This document shows, piece after piece, positions 44,870-53,990 of a stretch of DNA of 64,000 bases. The DNA is from an uncultured Acetatifactor sp. (GTDB taxonomy: Bacteria; Bacillota; Clostridia; Lachnospirales; Lachnospiraceae), in contig CANQOL010000002.1 of assembly GCA_947625475.1 (NCBI GenBank), positions 1 through 64,000 of the forward strand. The letters are read 5' to 3'. The notes beneath the pieces were generated by a model, which had not been told where the DNA came from, ran no database searches, and worked only from the letters and a program-made list of their open reading frames with translations. Both the position numbers and the translations under genes were made by a program. The stretch's first letter is position 1, and the number at the start of each line of letters is the position of its first letter.

Positions 44870-45507
44870 AATGAATCTCCATTCCTCTTTCTTCTCACTT
44901 TTCCGTCCGCAATCTGAAGCCTTCCGTTGGCGATATCGTCGATGGCCGCCGGAAGCAGGATCCACTCCGCCTGCTCCATCACCCTTCTCTGGAGCGTCTG
45001 GGGAGTGTCGTCCTCTCTCACCTCCACCGCCCTCTGGGCGATGATGGGGCCCTCGTCCATACCCTCGTTTACAAAATGCACCGTGGCCCCCGTGAGCTTC
45101 ACGCCCCGCTCCAGGGCCTTCTCATGAACCTTAAGCCCGTAGTACCCCACCCCGCAGAAGGAGGGGATCAGAGAGGGATGGATATTGACGATCCGGCCGG
45201 AAAAGCGGGCCACCATCTCCTGGGGGATCTTTACCAGGAAGCCTGCCAGCACGATCAGGTCCGGCGCCAGCTCACACATTTTTTCCGTAAAGGCCCTGTG
45301 AAAGGACTCCCTGTCCGGATACTCCTTAGGGCTCATCACAATCCCCGGGATCCCGTGGGTTTTCGCCCTCTCCAAGGCTTTGGCGCCTGGATTGTTGGAA
45401 ATCACGGCCGTAATCCGGGTGTTGGTGATCCTGCCCTGCTCTATGGCGTCCAGAATGGCCTGGAGGTTTGTTCCCCCTCCCGACACACACACTACCGTCT
45501 TCAGCAT
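44866..45507 (-). CDS. purN: Phosphoribosylglycinamide formyltransferase
   Basis: PurN (213 residues) transfers formyl from 10-formyltetrahydrofolate to GAR, the third step of purine synthesis. [15 protein letters not shown] binds the ribose phosphate. [13 protein letters not shown] contains the catalytic asparagine and histidine, and [11 protein letters not shown] contains the aspartate. The start at 45507 overlaps the end of purM by 7 nt. The frame extending to 45552 lacks a better site. Confidence 0.96.
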   Translation of the reverse strand: MLKTVVCVSGGGTNLQAILDAIEQGRITNTRITAVISNNPGAKALERAKTHGIPGIVMSPKEYPDRESFHRAFTEKMCELAPDLIVLAGFLVKIPQEMVARFSGRIVNIHPSLIPSFCGVGYYGLKVHEKALERGVKLTGATVHFVNEGMDEGPIIAQRAVEVREDDTPQTLQRRVMEQAEWILLPAAIDDIANGRLQIADGKVRRKRNGDSL

Positions 45508-46526
45508 ACCACTGCTTCCCTTTCTCCCTCTTCCGCGGCTCCCACAATCCATGCCTGCTCGCCCGCGGCCTTCAGCACTTCCACCGCCCGGGATGCCTGA
45601 TCCGGGCTCACCGCCAGCACCATGCCCAGGCCCATATTGTAGGTATTGTACATGATCCTTTCCTCAATCCCGCCCTTTTTCTGAAGGAGCCCGAAGATGG
45701 GCGGCACCGGATAGCTGTCCTTCCGGATCACGGCCCGCACGCCCTGGGGCAGCATCCGGGGAACATTCTCGTAAAACCCGCCCCCTGTAATATGGCTGCA
45801 GCCCTTTACCTCCACCGCCGCTTCCTTTAATGCCTTCAGGGCCTTCACATAGATTCTGGTGGGCGTCAGAAGACTCTCCCCCAGTGTGGTCCCCAGCTCG
45901 TCGTAGTAGGTATTGAGGCTCTCCCTCGTCATATCAAAAACCTTTCTCACCAGGGAAAATCCGTTGGAATGTACACCGGATGAGCCGATTCCCACCAGCA
46001 CATCCCCCGCCGCGATCTTCTCCCCCGTGATCAGGTCCTTTTTGTCCGCCAGGCCCACCGCGAAGCCTGCCACATCGTACTCATCCTCCGGCATGAGCCC
46101 CGGATGCTCCGCAGTCTCCCCGCCGATCAGAGCGGCTCCCGCCTGCCGGCAACCCTCCGCCACGCCCTTTACGATCTGGGCAATCTTCTCCGGGTAATTC
46201 CTCCCGCAGGCTATGTAATCCAGGAAAAACAGGGGTTCTCCCCCGGCGCAGGCCACATCGTTCACGCACATGGCCACGCAGTCGATCCCCACGGTGTCAT
46301 GCTTATCCAACAAAAACGCCAGCTTGATCTTGGTGCCCACTCCGTCCGTGCCGGAGAGCAGCACCGGCTCCTCCATCTGTTTCACGGCCGCCAGGGAAAA
46401 GGCCCCCGAAAAGCCTCCCAGGCCCCCCAGGACCTCCGGTCTCATGGTGGTCTTCACATGGGCCTTCATCAGCTCCACCGCCCGATAACCGGCCTCGATA
46501 TCCACACCCGCTTGCTTGTAATCCAT
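45501..46526 (-). CDS. purM: Phosphoribosylformylglycinamidine cyclo-ligase
   Basis: PurM (341 residues) closes FGAM to AIR, the fifth step of purine synthesis. The landmarks are [56 protein letters not shown] and GGETAEHPG. The start at 46526 is 6 nt after GGAG; the longer frame to 46763 overlaps purE. The spacing to purE is 19 nt. Confidence 0.97.
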   Translation of the reverse strand: MDYKQAGVDIEAGYRAVELMKAHVKTTMRPEVLGGLGGFSGAFSLAAVKQMEEPVLLSGTDGVGTKIKLAFLLDKHDTVGIDCVAMCVNDVACAGGEPLFFLDYIACGRNYPEKIAQIVKGVAEGCRQAGAALIGGETAEHPGLMPEDEYDVAGFAVGLADKKDLITGEKIAAGDVLVGIGSSGVHSNGFSLVRKVFDMTRESLNTYYDELGTTLGESLLTPTRIYVKALKALKEAAVEVKGCSHITGGGFYENVPRMLPQGVRAVIRKDSYPVPPIFGLLQKKGGIEERIMYNTYNMGLGMVLAVSPDQASRAVEVLKAAGEQAWIVGAAEEGEREAVVC

Positions 46527-46545
46527 TCCGTTCTCCTTCTTGCTC

Positions 46546-47064
46546 TTATTTCTTTCCATTCTCCAAATATGCCTTCCAGCCCTGCTCCTGAAGCCTTGCG
46601 TCCTTCTCCAGCACCTGGTCCTTAAGCCTCCTGCTGTAATCCTCCAGCCGTCCCAGCAGCTCCGGATCCGAAACCGCCAGGATCCTGGCCGCCAGAAGCC
46701 CTGCGTTGGCTCCCCCGTTGATGGCCACGGTGGCCACCGGGATACCCGAGGGCATCTGCACAATGGAATACAGGGAATCCCGTCCGCCCAGCGATGTGGT
46801 GTGCATGGGAACCCCGATCACCGGCAGAGGGAAGATGGCCGCGCACATGCCCGGCAGATGAGCCGCCATGCCCGCTCCCGCGATGATCACCTGAAGGCCC
46901 TTCTCCCTGGCCGTGTTGGCATATTCAAAGAACACGTCCGGCTCTCTGTGGGCGGAAATCACCCGCATCTCATAGGAAATCCCCAGTTCCTCCAGCACAG
47001 CCGCCGCTTTCGCCATCACGGGCATATCCGAATCGCTGCCCATCACAATACCGACCTTCGCCAT
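46546..47064 (-). CDS. purE: N5-carboxyaminoimidazole ribonucleotide mutase
   Basis: PurE (172 residues) moves the carboxyl group of N5-CAIR to form [26 protein letters not shown] and [10 protein letters not shown] are the active-site motifs of the class I enzyme. Class I PurE normally needs PurK, which is not in this window. The start at 47064 is 8 nt after GGAG. It is the first gene of the operon. Confidence 0.96.
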   Translation of the reverse strand: MAKVGIVMGSDSDMPVMAKAAAVLEELGISYEMRVISAHREPDVFFEYANTAREKGLQVIIAGAGMAAHLPGMCAAIFPLPVIGVPMHTTSLGGRDSLYSIVQMPSGIPVATVAINGGANAGLLAARILAVSDPELLGRLEDYSRRLKDQVLEKDARLQEQGWKAYLENGKK

Positions 47065-47107
47065 ATTCTCCGCTCCTTCCTCCCTCTCGGAAAAACTTTC
47101 TGTCTCC

Positions 47108-47136
47108 AGTTTACTAGAAGCCTGCCCTTGATGCAA
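47108..47136 (-). promoter_or_regulatory. Candidate promoter of purEMND
   Basis: TTGCAT (47131-47136), a 17-nt spacer and TAAACT (47108-47113) on the minus strand. The -35 match is weak. No purine riboswitch is visible in the short leader. Confidence 0.4.
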
Positions 47137-47141
47137 GCACT

Positions 47142-49232
47142 TTATGACAATTTTTCGTCCTCCAGGGGCTCGTTCAGCTCCTGGCAGCCGTCCAGCACGA
47201 AACGCCCCTGAAGCAGGATCGGGGTCCGGGTGCCGTCCGGCGCCACCGCCGTGATCTCCCCCAGCTCGTCATAGGGGATGGTAATGTCCGTGTGGCAGTT
47301 GAAATATGCCTCCATGGGCTTTTCCTTCCCCATCCGGGACAGCTCGTTGTCCCGGGCCACAATCTCCTTGCCGTCCGGGTTGAAGATCCGGATTTCCTCC
47401 GCATGGGCATAGCAGGTGTCCCCCACCGCGAAATGAGGGCCCATCTTCTCCGCGATCAGGATGGGCATCTTGGCCTCCATACCCCACTTGCGGGTCACTA
47501 CATAGGCGGTCGTGTTGGTGCCTATGGCAAACTCCCCCATGGGCAGGGTGTCGTGGTGGAACAGCAGATTCTCCCGGATCCACTTTTGATTTTCCTGGGG
47601 ATTTTCAAAGTTCCCGCAGTCATACTCCTTAATCCTGCCCCTCTCAAAGGTCAGGGACAGATCCCGGTACTCCAGCTCGTTTAAAAATACCCGGGACACA
47701 TGGAGGACTCCCTCCGTCCCCTCCAGCACCGGGGAGGTGAACACCTCTCCCACCGGAATATTCACATCCGCCACACAGTTCTCGAAGGCGGTCTCCTTTT
47801 CCGGATTCTCCAGAGGGCGGATCTTCACCCGCAGATCCGTGCGGTTCCCGTTCATCCCCTTGATCTCCACCCGGTCCGACCCGTCCAGGGCGTCGATCAG
47901 GCGCTGCTGGATCCGGCGGTACTTCTGATAATCCAGTGTGTTGATCCGGACGATATCCTGGAAGATTTCCTCAAAATGCTCCCCCATGTGGGCATTGGGG
48001 AAGGCAATGATGGTAAAGCTCCTTTCCTCCTCCGGAATATACCGCATCTGGGTGGCCATCATGCCCGAGTAAAGCTCCGGGATCAGCTTCTGCTGCCGCT
48101 CATCCAGGCTGGGAGCCTCCTTCTTGTTCACCGGCTGAAAGGGAGCCTCCCCAAAGGTCTCCACCACCGCCGGCCCTGCGTAAAGACGCAGCGCCTCCCG
48201 GCAATGCTCAAAGGCTGTGCCTGTCACCTCCAGGCGCCGGTTCATCAGGGCCTTATCCAGCACCAGAGCCTGATCGTCCTTGTGGTCATAGCTGTACTGG
48301 CGGTTGATATAGACGCCCACGCTTCTGCCCTGATCCAGCAGTCCCCCCGCCGCGTGCTGCACAACGGGCTTTAACCCCATAGCCCCAAAATTTTCCACTG
48401 CCTTCTGCATCATGCGCTCAAAGCCGGGCTCGTAGACCAGCTCCACAAGGCCCTTCCGGGACAGATCCTTTCCCCCCAGCTCGAAGCCCATGCGGTAGCC
48501 CTCCGTGAAGGTGGAGGCCATCAGATCCACCGTCTCCTGGGGAAGCTCTGCCAGGAAACGGGCCGTGCGGATCTCATACTCCGTCACATAACACCCGTAC
48601 CGGTAAAGATACCGCACATCCTTACAATCCGCCTCCCGCAGGACCCTGGCGGCCAGGCTCTCCCTCAGGCCTCCCAGATTCTCCGCCCTCTGCCGGGCCG
48701 ACACCTCGGCGTAGTCGCTCACATACCAGTACAGGATCTGCCGCACCTGCTCATACTCCGCCAGGCGCCCTTCCTCCTGCCAGGCGCATGAAAAGGCCCC
48801 GTAGACCTCCACAAAAAGCTCCATCCGAAGGAGCATCCCTTCCCTGTCGCCCCCGGCCGCCAGAGGAATCAGACTGCGCATCTCCCGGGCCAGCACCGAC
48901 AAAAGGGGGCCCATCTTCTCCCCCAGGTGCGCCGCCGCATAGGCGGGATCCCAAAAGCTCTTCTCATACCGGCCCGGCAGCAGCTCCCCATAGAGCCTTT
49001 CGTTCCACTCCTGCCACTCCCCCAGGGACGCCTCATCTCCCCGGCCTAAGACAAACGCCTCATACTCCAGGGTGAGACTAATAAACTCCGCCATCCGGGC
49101 AAAATACGCCTCAAAGGGTGCCGCCTGGGCGGCCTGCTCCCCAAAATGCTCTCCCTCTATCTCCCGGATTCTCTCCCGGGACAGTTCAAATCTCTCCTGA
49201 AGAGTCTCTCTGCTTTCCTCCATCCTCGTCAT
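47142..49232 (-). CDS. M29-like aminopeptidase with a long N-terminal domain
   Basis: The C-terminal half (about residues 345-690) resembles M29 metallo-aminopeptidases. It has the acidic segment NIPVGEVFTSPVLEGTEGV, HHDTLPMGEFAIGTN, and NCHTDITIPYDE, where metal ligands lie. About 340 N-terminal residues are helical and not part of the standard family, whose members have about 410 residues. The protein is probably a cytosolic aminopeptidase. The start at 49232 follows AAGGAAAGGCGG, though 49250 and 49223 are possible. It begins 50 nt after the small DUF6142-like gene. Confidence 0.8.
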   Translation of the reverse strand: MTRMEESRETLQERFELSRERIREIEGEHFGEQAAQAAPFEAYFARMAEFISLTLEYEAFVLGRGDEASLGEWQEWNERLYGELLPGRYEKSFWDPAYAAAHLGEKMGPLLSVLAREMRSLIPLAAGGDREGMLLRMELFVEVYGAFSCAWQEEGRLAEYEQVRQILYWYVSDYAEVSARQRAENLGGLRESLAARVLREADCKDVRYLYRYGCYVTEYEIRTARFLAELPQETVDLMASTFTEGYRMGFELGGKDLSRKGLVELVYEPGFERMMQKAVENFGAMGLKPVVQHAAGGLLDQGRSVGVYINRQYSYDHKDDQALVLDKALMNRRLEVTGTAFEHCREALRLYAGPAVVETFGEAPFQPVNKKEAPSLDERQQKLIPELYSGMMATQMRYIPEEERSFTIIAFPNAHMGEHFEEIFQDIVRINTLDYQKYRRIQQRLIDALDGSDRVEIKGMNGNRTDLRVKIRPLENPEKETAFENCVADVNIPVGEVFTSPVLEGTEGVLHVSRVFLNELEYRDLSLTFERGRIKEYDCGNFENPQENQKWIRENLLFHHDTLPMGEFAIGTNTTAYVVTRKWGMEAKMPILIAEKMGPHFAVGDTCYAHAEEIRIFNPDGKEIVARDNELSRMGKEKPMEAYFNCHTDITIPYDELGEITAVAPDGTRTPILLQGRFVLDGCQELNEPLEDEKLS

Positions 49233-49283
49233 CCGCCTTTCCTTTCCCATCTGCTTTCTCTTTCCGGGGCTCTGCCCCGCCCC

Positions 49284-49604
49284 CTACAGGTAAGCTCCCA
49301 TGTACAGCACTCCGCTGACGCCGGCCAGGGTCACTCCGTTCAAAATCAGCCCCAGCACCGCGAAGAAACGGTATCGGTCCTTCTCCCGGGCGGCCAGAAC
49401 CCCCAGCAGCAGTCCCGTCAGGGCAAAGAGAGTGACCAGCACCCCCGCCACCCCATACTTTACCGGCGCCTCCCCTCCGCTTCGGTAAGACAGGTAGAGC
49501 ACCGTCACCAGGCAGGTAAGGCCCAGGGCCCCGTACACAGTGGACATGACCGCCTTCTTGGAATGTCTTTTGTTGGTAAACTGATATCCCTTTCTGTGCT
49601 TCAT
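49284..49604 (-). CDS. DUF6142-like small membrane protein
   Basis: The 106-residue protein has a basic N-terminus (MKHRKGYQFTNKRHSKKAVMS) and three hydrophobic helices. It resembles a small membrane family (DUF6142) found mainly in Lachnospiraceae; no function is known. The start at 49604 is 9 nt after GGAGG, so the frame extending to 49787 is not used. It precedes the M29-like gene on the same strand. Confidence 0.78.
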   Translation of the reverse strand: MKHRKGYQFTNKRHSKKAVMSTVYGALGLTCLVTVLYLSYRSGGEAPVKYGVAGVLVTLFALTGLLLGVLAAREKDRYRFFAVLGLILNGVTLAGVSGVLYMGAYL

Positions 49605-49807
49605 GCCCGCTCCCCTCCTTCCCGATGGCCCCCTGCCTGGGGCGCCGCCTGTTTTCCGCCCGGTTTCTCTGCCGCCGGAGGGAATCCGCAGGGCCGCGCT
49701 TTGCCTTCTCCAGGCGATTTTGCCGCCTCTGCCCCAAAGCCGCCTGTTTCCCGCCGGTTTCTCTGCTGTCATGAAAAACAGGCACACCGGAAGGTATGCC
49801 TATCTCT

Positions 49808-49960
49808 TTAGAATATGATCTTGGATTTGCCGGCCAGAAGTCTGGCTCCGTTTACAATCAACAGAACCCCGCTGGCAATTCCCGTTACCAGCACCACCAC
49901 GCCCAGCACCAAATTCCAGACGCCCGTGCTGCCCATGGTCTTAAACACTTTCTCTTCCAT
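49808..49960 (-). CDS. 50-residue single-pass membrane protein
   Basis: The short frame encodes MEEKVFKTMGSTGVWNL followed by one long hydrophobic helix and a basic end. GGAGG lies 8 nt before the start, which makes it a credible small gene. It starts 55 nt after the pyrE stop and could be co-transcribed. No family is recognised. Confidence 0.7.
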   Translation of the reverse strand: MEEKVFKTMGSTGVWNLVLGVVVLVTGIASGVLLIVNGARLLAGKSKIIF

Positions 49961-50015
49961 AGCTGTGTCCTCCCTTTTCCCGTCATTCTGCGGCTCAGGC
50001 CGCCCGGCCGAAATC

Positions 50016-50690
50016 TCAGGCCCCATACTGCTCATAGTAGGCGTCCAAAGCCGCCTTTATCCCATCGTCAATATAAATTTTCCCCTTGTAGGGGCGGTTG
50101 TACAGATGCTCCGTCACCTCCGCCATAGTCACAATGGAGCCGGCCTCTATCCCGTATTTTTCTTTTATCTCCGCCAGAGCCCCCAGCTTCCCGGACAGCC
50201 CCTTCTCCATGCGGTTTAAGGATACGATCAGCCCCTTTACCTCCACCCTGGCCTGGCTCATCAGGATCGGGTAGGTCTCCTCGATGGACTTGCCGGAGGT
50301 GGTCACGTCCTCTATGATGATGACCCGGTCCCCGTCATTCAGCCTGCTGCCCAGCAGGATCCCCACATCCCCGTGATCCTTCACCTCCTTGCGGTTGGAG
50401 CAGTAGCGGATCTCCTTCCCGTAGAGACGGCTGTAGGCGATGGCGGCAGCTACGCTTAAGGGAATCCCCTTGTAGGCCGGCCCGAAGAGCACGTCGAAAT
50501 CGTCCCCGAAATTCTCATGGATGGCCCTGGCGTAATACTCGCCCAGCCGCTCCAGCTGAGCCCCCGTCACATAGGCTCCCGCATTCATAAAAAAGGGGGA
50601 CTTCCTGCCGCTCTTTAGGGTAAACTCCCCAAACTGCAGCACCTGGCTGTCCACCATAAACTCGATAAACTCCTCCTTGTAGCGCTCCAT
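50016..50690 (-). CDS. pyrE: Orotate phosphoribosyltransferase
   Basis: PyrE (224 residues) joins orotate to PRPP, giving orotidine monophosphate. The PRPP-binding motif DRVIIIEDVTTSGKSIEE and the LFGPAYKGIPLS region are intact. The gene stands alone with its own promoter and a hairpin at the transcription start; other pyr genes are not in the window apart from carAB. A GGGAGAT site lies before the start. Confidence 0.96.
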   Translation of the reverse strand: MERYKEEFIEFMVDSQVLQFGEFTLKSGRKSPFFMNAGAYVTGAQLERLGEYYARAIHENFGDDFDVLFGPAYKGIPLSVAAAIAYSRLYGKEIRYCSNRKEVKDHGDVGILLGSRLNDGDRVIIIEDVTTSGKSIEETYPILMSQARVEVKGLIVSLNRMEKGLSGKLGALAEIKEKYGIEAGSIVTMAEVTEHLYNRPYKGKIYIDDGIKAALDAYYEQYGA

Positions 50691-50743
50691 CCCATCTCCC
50701 GTCCCTCTCCCGGCGGTCCGTCCCTGCGCTGGAAAACCGTCAC

Positions 50744-50779
50744 AAAAAAACCGGGAGAGTATCTTTTCTTTCCTCTCCC
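50744..50779 (-). terminator. Terminator-type hairpin at the pyrE transcription start
   Basis: On the minus strand GGGAGAG (50773-50779) pairs with CTCTCCC (50753-50759), then GG and seven T residues follow. It begins one base after the -10 box of the pyrE promoter, so it may control pyrE; it could also end the kinase gene upstream. Confidence 0.75.
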
Positions 50780-50780
50780 A

Positions 50781-50809
50781 AGTTTACCATAAATCCCCTC
50801 TCTTTTCAA
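50781..50809 (-). promoter_or_regulatory. Promoter of pyrE
   Basis: TTGAAA (50804-50809), a 17-nt spacer and TAAACT (50781-50786) on the minus strand, between the kinase gene and pyrE. Confidence 0.6.
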
Positions 50810-50835
50810 TGAGTTTCCCAAAATGTTATGAAATC

Positions 50836-51744
50836 TTAACATTCTCCCTTTGTTTCATTTGCACTGCTTAGTTTTTTCAGCGCACCGTCAAGAATCTTCT
50901 CTTTTCTTTCCTTCAACATGGTTTGATAAAACCGCCGCTGCAAATCCGATAACGCAGGCGTCTCATCAATCAGTGCGTTGATTTGTTCCATATGGATTCT
51001 CGGCACAATACGCCTGAGCGCCAATGTACAGTCTCTATTTTGCCCGGAAGCAATAAAGTCAAAATACCTGATGCGCTTTCCATCCTGGACAATCGCCGAG
51101 GTCGGTATTTCAAACAGCCGATATTTCCTCTCATTTTCATTATTCAGAATACGCTCCATTATTTCGTCATCTGCCTGCGGGTAAAGGCAGCTTCCACAGT
51201 CATATACAGGAGCAAGCTCCATTTTGTCAGTCTGTGTATCGTACAGGAAACCCCAATTCCCATTATGCCGATCCCAGTTTCCGATTAACGCATCCACAAT
51301 AAACATATCCCAAAAGCGCTGCCGTACAACAGCCTCGTCAAGAGCCGTCTGCTCGGCAAAGGTGTACAGTATATCCGAGAGTTCCGTGCCGTAGCCGTTC
51401 CTCTCCGAGTCAATCATCTGATTTTTCAATGATGCAAAGTCCTGAAGGACCACGCCCGGCCTTGTAAAATCACCACAGGCAACAACTATTTTTTTCTTCC
51501 CCCGAACCGTGTATGTCCCGAGCTGGGTCTTCTGAACCGGGATACCTACGCTCTCAAATATTTGGCAGCCCAAATATTCAGAAAAGCAGCTGTTGCTATA
51601 GCTCAGATTGGGGTTCCGATTTGCTGCGGGAGGAAATTTCAGCATATACTGCTCTCCCTTATATATGACAGCAATTTTGTTCCCATTTGCACCGGTGTAC
51701 GCTTTATTGCGCCTTGCAAGACCAGTATAATCGATCAATTCCAT
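50836..51744 (-). CDS. HipA/CtkA-like protein kinase
   Basis: The 302-residue protein resembles the kinase core of HipA and CtkA. The ATP-binding lysine region is YMLKFPPA, the catalytic loop is DALIGNWDRHNGNWGFL and the metal-binding motif is VYDCGSCLYP. HipA kinases phosphorylate tRNA synthetases or other proteins and slow growth. There is no HipB-like DNA-binding partner; the 85-codon gene 2 nt upstream takes that position. The start at 51744 follows GAGGGTATAGGG. Confidence 0.85.
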   Translation of the reverse strand: MELIDYTGLARRNKAYTGANGNKIAVIYKGEQYMLKFPPAANRNPNLSYSNSCFSEYLGCQIFESVGIPVQKTQLGTYTVRGKKKIVVACGDFTRPGVVLQDFASLKNQMIDSERNGYGTELSDILYTFAEQTALDEAVVRQRFWDMFIVDALIGNWDRHNGNWGFLYDTQTDKMELAPVYDCGSCLYPQADDEIMERILNNENERKYRLFEIPTSAIVQDGKRIRYFDFIASGQNRDCTLALRRIVPRIHMEQINALIDETPALSDLQRRFYQTMLKERKEKILDGALKKLSSANETKGEC

Positions 51745-51746
51745 CC

Positions 51747-52004
51747 CTATACCCTCTCGATTCTCAGATACTTTTCCCGCAGATACCATGCCGCCTCGGA
51801 ACTTATAACACCGTTTACCTCCGCATTATTGATGTCACTCTGGAGCAGGCAGAAGTCGCAGTCCCAGTGATCGTATTTTTCTCCACTGTCAATCTTACGC
51901 CACGCTTCCTTCATAGCGTCCAGAGATATCTGAAGAAATTCCGGCAATCCGCACTCCAAATATGCCCTGTCTTCCGTTGTCTGCACCAAACCGGCAGCCT
52001 CCAT
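51747..52004 (-). CDS. Small partner protein of the HipA/CtkA-like kinase
   Basis: The 85-residue acidic protein is not one that I recognise. It is helical with a WDCDFC segment and no DNA-binding motif. Its ribosome binding site and first codons (AGGAGGGTATAGGGATGGA) are nearly repeated before the kinase gene, which starts 2 nt after its stop. The pair is clearly one unit, perhaps inhibitor and kinase. A perfect consensus promoter lies 140 nt upstream (52141-52169). Confidence 0.75.
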   Translation of the reverse strand: MEAAGLVQTTEDRAYLECGLPEFLQISLDAMKEAWRKIDSGEKYDHWDCDFCLLQSDINNAEVNGVISSEAAWYLREKYLRIERV

Positions 52005-52122
52005 CCCTATACCCTCCTACGCCTCAATGCCTGCGCAAGCCGCCGTACCCGCCGTCCCGGCGCTGCATTTTGCGGTATCGGCCCGGCCGGTGCAGATGAC
52101 CTCAGCCGCATTCTACAGGATA

Positions 52123-52319
52123 CCGCCTGTTTCCGCCTTCATTATATCGGCACGCCGTTCCAGTGTCAACAGGAACCTGAGTCTAAGTCCCCCGGCAAAC
52201 CTGAGTCTAAGTCCCCCGGCAAATGAGTCTAAGTCCCTCCGCCAGCCCTGCAGGCCGGCGCCCGGGACAGTTCTCCCGCAGCTCACCGGCTCTCATCCAA
52301 ATACAGCTGCACCCGGTTC
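52123..52319. repeat. Copy 1 of a duplicated lipoprotein-end/promoter block
   Basis: This block is nearly identical to 53991-54140. It holds the end of a lipoprotein gene, a non-coding stretch and a minus-strand promoter. It contains three TGAGTCTAAGTCC words (52178, 52202, 52224) where copy 2 has one, which explains the 47-bp difference in length. Confidence 0.92.
52141..52169 (-). promoter_or_regulatory. Perfect consensus promoter of the kinase module
   Basis: TTGACA (52164-52169), a 17-nt spacer and TATAAT (52141-52146) on the minus strand, inside copy 1 of the duplicated block, upstream of 52004. Confidence 0.85.
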
Positions 52320-53710
52320 TGAATCACGTCTGCCACAGCCTGGGCGCTTTTGTCCCCGTCAAAAAACGCTTCGCTCTCTCCCATCACAATTCCGGCAATC
52401 CCCACAGAAGCGTCCCAGTCCTCGCAAATCCCTTCCTCCAGGATATGGGTATATTCCGGCAGCCAGGAGGTGCCGTCCTTTTTCCCCTCCAAGGGCACTA
52501 TCCTTCCCTCCCCGATGGAAAGCGCCGTTCTCATCCCCTCCCCAAAATCCTCTACTCTCACGACAGCGTCCTCGGTCAGCACATCTCTTCTGACACTCTG
52601 CGTGGGAAAGCTTTCCTTCTGCATCCGCTCGCCTGCCAGGTACTCCAGAAAACCCAGGGCCTCTTCAAAATGGGCGGCTTCCTTGTTCACTGCCATCAGC
52701 CGGTAGCATTGGACATAAAAGCCGCTGCCCTTTGCGGACGGATACCCGGCCAGATGGCAGTCCTCCTGACACCTGGACATGTCCTGGCTGAAGCCCGCCA
52801 GATTTCCGCCGGTAAACATCACCATTGTCTCCCCCTGTTTCAGGTGCTCCGCCTTCTCTTCCGGAGTCGGGTATGCTCCGGTGGTATCCCCGTACCTTTG
52901 ACATGCCTCCAGGAGCCGGATAAACTCCGGCGTGTCAAAACAGCAGGTCCTTTCCTGCCAGTTCACAAAGGGGGAGTCGCCCTCCCGGATTCCCTTCACC
53001 CCAATATGGTACAGCATAGAAGAAGGAGGCATCTCATCCGCCCATCTTGCAAAAGGTTTTCCCTCCTTCTCCCCCTTCTCCAGCAGACTCAGCACATCCT
53101 CAACCGTCCAATTCTCCCCCTCCCATATCCGGTCAGGCACCACCAGGGCATCCGCGCCGCAGAACCATCCCAGGCCATAGAGCGCTTCTCCCACCTGTCC
53201 CACTCTTACGATGCTGGGGAAAACCTGATCTATCAGTTCCTCAGGCAGAACCCGGCTCAAATCCGTCAGCCCATCCGTCCCACAAAGAGCCTCCATAGCA
53301 GGCCGGTCCAAAAACATCAGATCCGGTCCCTTTCCTTGGGAGAGCTCAGCGGCAAGACGGTTTAAGACAATCTCTCTGTCCTCCCCCGGCCGGCTATTCT
53401 CCACCTGAATCTCCAGATCCCATCCTGCCTCCTTGGCATAACTGACAAGATATCCTTCGAGTTCCTCCGCATTGTCCGTATACGAAAAGGCAAAGGCCCG
53501 AAAGGGCAAATCGTCCCCCGGCTTGGCAGCCGCCTGTTGGGAATCTGCGGACTGAATATCCTCAGACCGGCTGTCTTCATCCGGAGAACTCACAGAGGGC
53601 GCTCCCCCGATGCCGCAGGCTGTCAGAAACAGGACGAAAAACAGCGGCAGGATAAAACCGGCCCTGCCGCCCGCCAAATTTTCCCTAAAAGGTGTTTTTA
53701 ATATCTTCAC
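52283..53710 (-). CDS. Solute-binding-type lipoprotein, short form
   Basis: The 475-residue protein has a signal peptide and lipobox FLTAC (cysteine near residue 32), so it is anchored outside the membrane. After a Ser/Asp-rich spacer comes an extracellular solute-binding fold of family 1 type: LSQGKGPDLMFLDRPAMEAL, LYGLGWFCGADALVV and VMFTGGNLAGFSQ. It ends in IQNRVQLYLDE, shared with two larger paralogues upstream. No permease or ATPase is nearby, so it may sense rather than import. It starts with GTG, 10 nt after GGAGG. Confidence 0.87.
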   Translation of the reverse strand: MKILKTPFRENLAGGRAGFILPLFFVLFLTACGIGGAPSVSSPDEDSRSEDIQSADSQQAAAKPGDDLPFRAFAFSYTDNAEELEGYLVSYAKEAGWDLEIQVENSRPGEDREIVLNRLAAELSQGKGPDLMFLDRPAMEALCGTDGLTDLSRVLPEELIDQVFPSIVRVGQVGEALYGLGWFCGADALVVPDRIWEGENWTVEDVLSLLEKGEKEGKPFARWADEMPPSSMLYHIGVKGIREGDSPFVNWQERTCCFDTPEFIRLLEACQRYGDTTGAYPTPEEKAEHLKQGETMVMFTGGNLAGFSQDMSRCQEDCHLAGYPSAKGSGFYVQCYRLMAVNKEAAHFEEALGFLEYLAGERMQKESFPTQSVRRDVLTEDAVVRVEDFGEGMRTALSIGEGRIVPLEGKKDGTSWLPEYTHILEEGICEDWDASVGIAGIVMGESEAFFDGDKSAQAVADVIQNRVQLYLDESR

Positions 53711-53725
53711 GTTCTTTTGCCCTCC

Positions 53726-53936
53726 TCATCCACGATTTCCGTCCAAATGCAGCTGCACCCGGCCCATATCGCTCAGGGAGCCTCCTGTTCCAGCAGCAGG
53801 AACGCCCGCAGGGATCCGGGGTTTCGCTCTGATAAACCGTCTCCGCCCCCTGCGTCTCCTGCGATTCTTTCCCGCCACACCCTGCTGCCGCCATCCCGCA
53901 AAAGAGCAGCAATGCTGCAAAAATACACTTTTTCAT
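53726..53936 (-). pseudogene. Internally deleted lipoprotein paralogue
   Basis: The first 40 codons encode a signal peptide and lipobox (MAAAGCGGKES). The last codons, in another frame, encode GRVQLHLDGNRG, the family's C-terminal signature. The roughly 400-700 codons expected between are missing, so this looks like a paralogue that lost its interior. An 83-residue expressed lipopeptide (frame 53685-53936) is the alternative. It lies directly after the consensus promoter at 54009-54037. Confidence 0.7.
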
Positions 53937-53990
53937 GAATTTTTCCTATCGTGTCTCTCCTTAAGTTTCCGCCGTTTTATCCGCGGCACT

